The notes under the pieces are model-generated. The model was not told where the DNA came from and made no database searches. It saw only the letters and a list, made by a program, of their open reading frames with translations. Positions 16,838-23,600 of a stretch of DNA of 64,000 bases are shown here, piece after piece. A program made the translations under genes and the position numbers. Positions within the stretch are counted from its first letter, which is position 1, and every line of letters begins with the position of its first letter. Source of the stretch: an uncultured Eubacterium sp. (GTDB lineage: Bacteria; Bacillota; Clostridia; Lachnospirales; Lachnospiraceae); contig CAJUTR010000001.1 of the NCBI GenBank assembly GCA_910589665.1, forward strand, positions 18,866 through 82,865. Reading direction: 5' to 3'.

Positions 16838-17971
16838 ATGATTGATTTAAAAGAGTCGAGAAAAAATATAGATGAGATTGACAAGCAGATCGTCGCATTG
16901 TTTGAGCGGCGGATGGTGGAAGCAAACGCAGTAGCGGAGTATAAGCGGGAAACAGGAAAAGCGGTTTATGATAAGGCGAGGGAAGATGAGAAACTGGAGA
17001 ACTTAGGCAATCTTTCCAGCAATCCGTTTAACCGGCGGGCGATCACGGAATTGTTCAGTCAGATCATGTCGATCAGCCGCAAATACCAGTATGGGATCCT
17101 GCCGGTCATGGAAAAGCTGACAGACTATGGAAAGGCGGAGGCGCTGCCCGTCAAAAAAGATATGAAGGTCTGTTATTTTGGCGTGCCGGGCAGCCATACG
17201 CAGCAGGCGATGGAAGACTTTTTTGGCGAGGATGTCTGCGGCGTTCCATGTCCGACGTTTCAGGATGTGATGGAAGCCGTGGAGCAGGGGACGGCCATGT
17301 ACGGAGTGCTGCCGATCGAAAACTCTTCGACCGGAGGCATTACGGCGAATTACGACCTTCTCCTAAACTATTCCAACAGCATCGTCGGGCAGTATGTAAA
17401 CCGGATCGACCAGTGCCTGGTGGCGCTTCCGGGAGCGGAATTGGCACAGATCGAAAAAGTGTATTCGCACATGCAGGGACTTCTCCAGTGCAGCGGATTT
17501 CTGCAGGAGCATCCGGACATGGTCCAGGTGGAATGTGCGGATACGGCGACAGGGGCAAAGAAAGTGGCAGCAGACGGTGATAGGACGCAGGCGGCGATCG
17601 CAGCCAGACGGGCGGCAAAGGAGTACGGTCTGGAGGTGTTGGCAGACAGCATACAGCAGGAGAAAAATAATTCGACCCGCTTTATCGTCATCGGTAGGGA
17701 GCCGATCTACCTGGCAGATAGTAATAAGATTGCGTTATGTATTGAATTGTCGCACGAGTGCGGCACGCTGTACCGCCTGTTATCCCATTTTCTCTTTAAT
17801 GACCTGAATATGACGCAGATCGAGTCCCGCCCGATCAAAGGGAAAAACTGGGAATACCGTTTTTTCATTGACATCGAGGGAAATTTGGAGGATCCGGCTG
17901 TTCAGAATGCGCTGCGCGGCATTCAGGAGGAGGCAAAAAGTATTCGTATTTTGGGAAATTTTAAAAGTTAA
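16838..17971 (+). CDS. pheA: Bifunctional chorismate mutase / prephenate dehydratase
   Basis: The protein converts chorismate to prephenate and on to phenylpyruvate for phenylalanine synthesis. The 377-residue protein has an AroQ-type chorismate mutase domain (residues 1-90: SRKNIDEIDKQIVALFERRM, VAEYKRETGKAVYDKARE). A prephenate dehydratase domain follows (about 108-285: FGVPGSHTQQA, LPIENSSTGGI and the NNSTRFIVIG motif). A C-terminal ACT domain for phenylalanine feedback (about 298-377) contains the ESRP-type segment IESRPIKGKNWEYRFFID. It lies 23 bases after folBK and might be read from the folate promoter. Confidence 0.95.
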   Translation: MIDLKESRKNIDEIDKQIVALFERRMVEANAVAEYKRETGKAVYDKAREDEKLENLGNLSSNPFNRRAITELFSQIMSISRKYQYGILPVMEKLTDYGKAEALPVKKDMKVCYFGVPGSHTQQAMEDFFGEDVCGVPCPTFQDVMEAVEQGTAMYGVLPIENSSTGGITANYDLLLNYSNSIVGQYVNRIDQCLVALPGAELAQIEKVYSHMQGLLQCSGFLQEHPDMVQVECADTATGAKKVAADGDRTQAAIAARRAAKEYGLEVLADSIQQEKNNSTRFIVIGREPIYLADSNKIALCIELSHECGTLYRLLSHFLFNDLNMTQIESRPIKGKNWEYRFFIDIEGNLEDPAVQNALRGIQEEAKSIRILGNFKS

Positions 17972-18086
17972 GTTCACAGAAACAACAAATTTTAGTCACA
18001 ACATCTTCAAGGAAGCAACAAAAATTGCCCACAAATTTTCGATATGATAAACCTACAAACAAAACATGATTGGAGGTTATATCAAT

Positions 18087-19025
18087 ATGAAGAAATGTGT
18101 GAAATTAATGGCGGGTGCTGTTTTATTTGGTGTACTGAGCAGTTCCGTGTTTCAGGGAACAAACTATTTTGCGAGCGTGTATGGGTCGACGGCACAAAAT
18201 GACGTGGCGCAAAATGCTGCAAAACGTCAGGAGGATTCCGATCCTTCGCTCACTCCCGTGGCGGCGCAGGCCGGAAATGAAATTGCAGGCGTTTCCGGCG
18301 TGGCGGAAGCCGTGCTGCCATCCATTGTAGCGATCGATGTAAAAGTTGTTTCGGAACAGCGGGACTTTTTCGGAAGGACGTATCAAAGCGAGGGAAGCGG
18401 AAGCGGCTCGGGAATCATTATCAAAGAGGACTCGGAGAATATTTATGTGGCGACAAATAACCATGTCGTGGAGAGAAGTGTGGAAGTTACGCTCACGTTT
18501 CACGACGGGACGACGGCGGACGCTGCTGTGATCGGCACGGATGCAAATTCGGATCTCGCCATGGTGAAGGTGGCTAAATCCGATATGAAGCAGGACACCC
18601 TCTCGAACATCAAAGTGGCAGAACTGGCAGACAGCAGTGAGATCAAAGTCGGTGAACTCGCGATAGCCGTCGGAAATGCGCTCGGTTACGGTACGAGTGT
18701 GACGGTCGGATATGTCAGTGCCAAAGATAGGGAGATCCAGACAGGGGATGCCAATGAAGGCCAGTCCGGCCGCCAGCGGGCAGAACAGGTAGAGACGATG
18801 AAGCTCATCCAGACCGATGCCGCCATCAATCCAGGAAACAGCGGCGGAGCGCTGGTCAATGCAAAGGGTCAGGTCATCGGCATCAATTCCTCGAAGTTTG
18901 CCTCGGAAGAGGTGGAAGGCATGGGATTTGCGATTCCAATCTCGGATGCGGTGCCGATCATCGAGCAGTTGATGAGCGGGGGATCGAGCGTGACTTTGCC
19001 GGGAGGTGTGAGCGGGCAGATGTAG
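18087..19025 (+). CDS. Secreted HtrA-like trypsin-family serine protease lacking a PDZ domain
   Basis: The 312-residue protein has an N-terminal signal/anchor segment, a short linker and a chymotrypsin-fold domain (about 75-295) with an intact triad: His126 (TNNHVV), Asp156 (NSDLAMV) and Ser252 (NPGNSGGAL). HtrA/DegP proteases normally carry one or two PDZ domains after this; here the protein stops at residue 312 after a short Gly/Ser-rich tail (QLMSGGSSVTLPGG). No PDZ remnant is readable after the stop. The ATG at 18087 has TGGAGG 10 bases upstream. Likely an envelope quality-control protease. A terminator follows, then the recombinase locus. Confidence 0.88.
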   Translation: MKKCVKLMAGAVLFGVLSSSVFQGTNYFASVYGSTAQNDVAQNAAKRQEDSDPSLTPVAAQAGNEIAGVSGVAEAVLPSIVAIDVKVVSEQRDFFGRTYQSEGSGSGSGIIIKEDSENIYVATNNHVVERSVEVTLTFHDGTTADAAVIGTDANSDLAMVKVAKSDMKQDTLSNIKVAELADSSEIKVGELAIAVGNALGYGTSVTVGYVSAKDREIQTGDANEGQSGRQRAEQVETMKLIQTDAAINPGNSGGALVNAKGQVIGINSSKFASEEVEGMGFAIPISDAVPIIEQLMSGGSSVTLPGGVSGQM

Positions 19026-19078
19026 GGGGATAGAGATAGGAAGCGGTTAGGAAGCGGTGGCAAATATCGCTGTTAGAA

Positions 19079-19123
19079 ATGGGCATCTGAGCCGGATGAT
19101 CACGGCTTAGGTGCTCATTTTTT
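19079..19123 (+). terminator. Terminator after the HtrA-like gene
   Basis: A 16-pair stem (ATGGGCATCTGAGCCG with CGGCTTAGGTGCTCAT, including wobbles) is followed by six T residues. Confidence 0.85.
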
Positions 19124-19124
19124 G

Positions 19125-19142
19125 GTAGCAAAATAGTAGCAG
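19125..19142 (+). repeat. Direct repeat / candidate recombinase site 1
   Basis: GTAGCAAAATAGTAGCAG lies upstream of the recombinase gene. It matches the copy at 20333-20350 at 16 of 18 bases and the right inverted repeat (20591-20608, reverse complement) at 14 of 18. It may be an arm-type or secondary core site of the adjacent tyrosine recombinase. Confidence 0.4.
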
Positions 19143-19248
19143 GCATGATCAGCATGTTCCTCTCTTTTATTTCCTTCGCTATATAGGTATTGAATAAAAT
19201 CCTAATTCTTGTAACAATAATAGTAAAAAAAAGGAGATGGTGAAAATT

Positions 19249-20343
19249 ATGCCAGCTTACAAAGACCGAAACAATGGAACATGGTTTTGCAAATTCTCGT
19301 ATAAGGATTTTGATGCCGTTACAAAGCAAAAATGGAAACGCGGGTTTGCGTCAAAAAAGGAAGCGCAGGCATTTGAACGGAATTTTCTGGAGCAAATGTC
19401 AGCCGGGCCCGATATTTTATTCTTCAATCTCTATGTGGTCTATCTAAAAGATATGCTCCTGCGGCTCCGGCATTCTACGATGCTGATAAAGATCAATATC
19501 TGTGAGACGAAGATCCTTCCCTTTTTTAGGAACAAGCGGCTGAGCGAGATTCGTGCCATAGACATAAGAAGATGGCAGGATGCGCTGATGAGCGATGAAA
19601 AAGGCTACTCGATGACGTATCTGAAGACGATCTACAATCAACTGAACAGCATGTTCAAGTTTGCGCAGAAATATTATAACCTCAGGACGAACCCGTGCGA
19701 ACAGGCAGGGAGTATCGGTTCGAGCCGTGCGGCGCAGATGCAGTGCTGGACACTGGATGAATTTTTACGCTTCCGGGAGGGGCTTGCGGACAAATATCAG
19801 TCACTCGTCTGTTTTGACGTTCTCTACTGGACAGGTATGAGAGAGGGGGAGCTGCTGGCCCTGACGGAAGAAGACATTGATCTGGTGAAAAAGGAGATTT
19901 CCATTAACAAGTCTTATCAGAGGTTGGAGAAACAGGATATCATAACGCCGCCGAAGACAAAAAAGAGCAGGCGGAAAGTCCCAATTCCGGATTTTTTATG
20001 CGAGGAACTGAGGGAATACCGGAGCGGGCCTGCTTTTGATGGAACGAAAGAGAGATTTTTTCCGTTTACCAAGTCATATCTGAATTATGAGATGAAGCGG
20101 GGGTGCAGAAAAACCGGTGTGAAGAAGATCCGGGTGCATGATCTCCGCCATTCCCACGTTTCGCTGCTGATCGACCGGGGGTTTGATGCGCTCATCATAG
20201 CGGAACGGGTCGGGCATGAAAATGTATCAACGACATTGAATACGTATGCACATTTGTTCCCGAGCAAGCAGACCGAACTCGTTTCTTCCCTAGAAGATTT
20301 GGGGGTAAAAATAGACAGCGGTGAAAAAAATCGTAGCAAATGA
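19249..20343 (+). CDS. Tyrosine recombinase (phage-integrase family)
   Basis: The 364-residue protein has an N-terminal arm-type DNA-binding segment (YKDRNNGTWFCKFSYKD), a SAM-like core-binding domain (about 65-155) and a C-terminal catalytic domain with intact residues: Arg198 (TGMREGELLAL), His297 and Arg300 (HDLRHSH), His323 (GHENVSTT) and nucleophile Tyr333 (TYAHLF). ATG at 19249 has AAAGGAG 12 bases upstream. No excisionase, repressor, phage or conjugation gene is nearby, so it does not look like part of a complete mobile element. The adjoining 19-bp inverted repeats and the surface-protein gene downstream suggest a role as a site-specific DNA invertase (inference). Confidence 0.92.
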   Translation: MPAYKDRNNGTWFCKFSYKDFDAVTKQKWKRGFASKKEAQAFERNFLEQMSAGPDILFFNLYVVYLKDMLLRLRHSTMLIKINICETKILPFFRNKRLSEIRAIDIRRWQDALMSDEKGYSMTYLKTIYNQLNSMFKFAQKYYNLRTNPCEQAGSIGSSRAAQMQCWTLDEFLRFREGLADKYQSLVCFDVLYWTGMREGELLALTEEDIDLVKKEISINKSYQRLEKQDIITPPKTKKSRRKVPIPDFLCEELREYRSGPAFDGTKERFFPFTKSYLNYEMKRGCRKTGVKKIRVHDLRHSHVSLLIDRGFDALIIAERVGHENVSTTLNTYAHLFPSKQTELVSSLEDLGVKIDSGEKNRSK

Positions 20344-20350
20344 GTAGCAG
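20333..20350 (+). repeat. Direct repeat / candidate recombinase site 2
   Basis: GTAGCAAATGAGTAGCAG overlaps the end of the recombinase gene. With the copy at 19125-19142 it brackets the recombinase in direct orientation. Confidence 0.4.
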
Positions 20351-20407
20351 CAGAAATTTTAAGTGGAAATTATTTCCGAAAAATGGGGAAGTCGCGAAAA
20401 TAGTCGT

Positions 20408-20612
20408 TATTCTACCACATTGGTAGGGAAAAAGCAACTGATAAAGGATAAAACTGTCGAATTACCGCTATAGTTCCGTGTTTACATAGCACCAAATGAG
20501 CGCCCCAGATGATTCGGCGCAGATCGCATTCGATCATAGATTCGTATTACGCAAAAGATAACTGGTTTCCATTCGTTCTTCCATAAATACTTGCTACTAT
20601 TGTGGTAGAATA
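20408..20612. promoter_or_regulatory. Candidate invertible switch: 19-bp inverted repeats around 167 bp
   Basis: TATTCTACCACATTGGTAG (20408-20426) and CTACTATTGTGGTAGAATA (20594-20612) are inverted repeats with 17 of 19 positions identical. The left one contains CTACC-N5-GGTAG arms typical of tyrosine-recombinase core sites. The segment lies wholly between the recombinase gene and a giant secreted protein. A weak promoter, TTGTGG (20600-20605) and TATTAT (20623-20628) with a 17-base spacer, straddles the right repeat, so inversion would alter its -35 side. The 167-bp interior has no gene; a minus-strand TTGGTG-N17-TATAGC could act as promoter after inversion. The whole 320-base gap between the genes holds nothing else. 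Confidence 0.6.
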
Positions 20613-20664
20613 GTTGCACATGTATTATAACGTGCCATATTGGCTTAAGATTGGAGGAAATGAG

Positions 20665-23600
20665 ATGAACGAATGGAAGCGGAGATTACCAAGGAGGACT
20701 AGGCGGGGGCTGGCGATCGCGCTGGCGTCTGCCCTGGTTTTGTCTGTAACGGCTCCCGTGTCTTTGGTGCAGGCGGCGAAACAGACAAAGCCGTTACTGA
20801 ATGCGAAAAAGAAGACACTGTATTATGATAAGGCGGGGAAGAAGACATTTACGTTAAAAGTAAAGAAAAATAAAGTGAAGATGATCGTGGCGACGAAATG
20901 GAAGACAAGCAAGAAGAGTGTCGTCGCCCTGAGTAAGAAAAAGGACACGTCGGTTAAGCTGACGGCGAAAAAGAAGGGAAAAGCGACGATCACAGGAACG
21001 ATTAAATATGTGCCAAGGGGGAAGTGGGCCATCAAAACGGCGAAGCTGACCTGTAAGGTCACTTCAAAATCGATCAAGACGGCTGCTACACCGACGTCTA
21101 CCCAGGCGCCAGATGTTCCATCCCTGCAGCCAGGAATTCAAGTGCCAGTCGTGACGGCGCCGTCGGATGATCAACCACCGGCTGCCACACAGATGCCGTC
21201 ATCCATACCGGCGACAGAGGTACCGATGGTAACGGAGGAACCATCGGCAGAGCCATCGGAGGAGCCGGGTGAGACAGAAGTGCCGGATGTAACATCGATT
21301 ACCGTGGATCCGGCCGAGGCGCTTCTCGGAGCAGACGGAGGCCGTGACAGCGTTGCGCTTACGGCGGCTGTGACGTCGAAGGATGGCAGCGAGGTGGAAG
21401 ATGCAGCGGTTACGTGGATTTCCGACGATGAAGATGTGGCCGAAGTGGATGAGGAAGGAACCGTCACGGCAGTCGGCGGCGGTACGGCAAATATCACGGC
21501 TTCTGCCGGCGGGGTAACATCCAATCCGTGTATCGTGACGGTAGATGATCAGGCGCCAGCGGTCGATGGCGTAGACATTCCGGATTACCAAACCTTTACG
21601 GTTTGCTTTACCGAGGCCGTAACGGGAACGCCGGACGTATATGTGAAGTCAGGCGAAGGGAAACTAATCGGGCAGACGGCGGAACTGGCAGAGGATGGAA
21701 AGACGATGACCGTTTCCTGTAAGGAGGCGCTCGCGGAAGGCAGCTACGAAATCAACATAAACGGTTTGTCAGACCTGGCAGGAAATCCGATGGAAGAGGA
21801 CACGGTCGCATCGGCCGAAAAAGAATCGAGTTACGTGGATGGATTTGTCTGTCGAAACGACCGGGTTCCGGCTGGACAGCCTTCGTTTGATGTGTTTTTT
21901 GCCGCGGTAGACCAGTTCGGACAACCATTGGATGACCTGTCGAAGCTGTCCGAAGGGAAATTAACGGTAGCGGCGGCGACCGAAAACGGTATGCCGTTTA
22001 AAGCAGAACTGAAACAGGATAAGGGGTGTATCACGGTGACAGGCCCTGTCAGTGCGTTTTTCGTGGGAAGGAAGATTAAGATCACACTGACGTATTCCGT
22101 AGAGGGTGAAAAGGAAATCAAAAGCGTACTGGATGTCGTCGTGGCCGATGCGTCAAATATCGGAAAACCAGTCACATTTGGCGGCTTGTTTGCGACGAGT
22201 GAAAAGATGGAACCGATCGGTACGCAGGAACCGGGGAAGGCGAGATTTAAGCTGACTGGTACGGGCCAGGATGATATTCTTAACGTATCCGCTGCATTTT
22301 TCGATGAATTTGGGTACGAAGCGAATCCGGCGGATGTCGTCTATACGATTGATGACGAGAGCGTCTTATCTTTTGTGGATACGAAGGAGCCAAACTCCAG
22401 TGGGATGAATACATCGGACGGCAGTGTGGCGGTCCAGGCGCTGCGAGGGGGAACTACGACGATCCACGCGTATCTGGCGGAGGACGATTCCCTGTGTGGC
22501 ACGATCGAGGTGACGATCCAGTCGACGAATCTGGAAGGGATCACAGTCGGCCCGATCGATGAGGGCATCAATGGACGGCCAAGTGAGGCGAAGATCACAC
22601 TGACCCCGGAGGGAACCGGGATCACGGCAGACCAGCTTTCGTATCGGATCTTAAAAGGAGAAGAACGTAAGAAATCCATTACGTTTATACAGGGAGAGGA
22701 CGGCATCTATGTCAGTGTTGTAGCAAATTATGTAAAGTCCGAAGAAAATGCGGATGGCGGGGATGAGCCGATCGAATTTGTGGTTGTCTATGATGGGAAT
22801 GAGTCAAATGTGGTTACCTATCACTCGATACCGTTAGAGATACCGGCCTCGATCGAAATCGACCCGTTTGAAAAGAACGAGGTTACCGCGAAGGCGAAAG
22901 CAACCACATCGTACCATATCCTCAACCGCTATCAGGAGGATATTACGAAACGGGCAGGAGTGAGCCAGCCGGTAAGCCGGATCAAGGATGTGAGTGTGAT
23001 CAGCAGCGCCGTGGTCGGAACTGGTAAGAATGCGGGAACTCTGACCGTACAGGCAGGAGGCAGCCAGGGAACGACGCAGATCGACCTGTATTTGACAAAT
23101 AACCCGGACATTTCCGCTTCATTAAATGTCACGGTGGCAGGGACGGCTTATGTCAATGAGATCCGGTTTGACCAGCTTTCGGAGAAAGAGAATGGACTTC
23201 CTTTGGGAGATGATGAGCAGCGTCTGTATATACCGATCACGGCATGGAATCAGTATGGAAGGGAATTTGCATCGCTGACGCAGGCTGTGGCAGAGGCACA
23301 GGTTCAATTTACCATTGGCAAGGAAAATTACGAACTGGCGAACAGTTACCTGATCATTGAATGGTGTAAGAAGGACGGCAAAGATTATGTGCCGGCGGGA
23401 GCGCAGGATGAGGTCGCGGCGATTTCTGTTCGGTGGAATCCTGACATTGCGTGCCCATTAGGGGAAGGCATGAATATGGAGTTAGGCGTGAAAAGTAAGC
23501 TGGGCATGGAGGAGTTCACCGAGACTAACTTTGTGATTCCGATACTAGAGGCGCGGAGGCTTGCCCGTCTGGAGTTTGTGGAGGACTGTAAGGCGGCTGT

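Noticed and set aside
19125..20350. Recombinase gene as part of a prophage or conjugative element
   Set aside because: No excisionase, repressor, structural or transfer genes lie on either side; the HtrA-like gene and the surface-protein gene flank it closely.
20614..20664. Earlier start for the giant protein at 20614
   Set aside because: The extra 17 residues precede the ribosome binding site at 20653-20657 and would spoil the signal peptide; they also overlap the candidate promoter.
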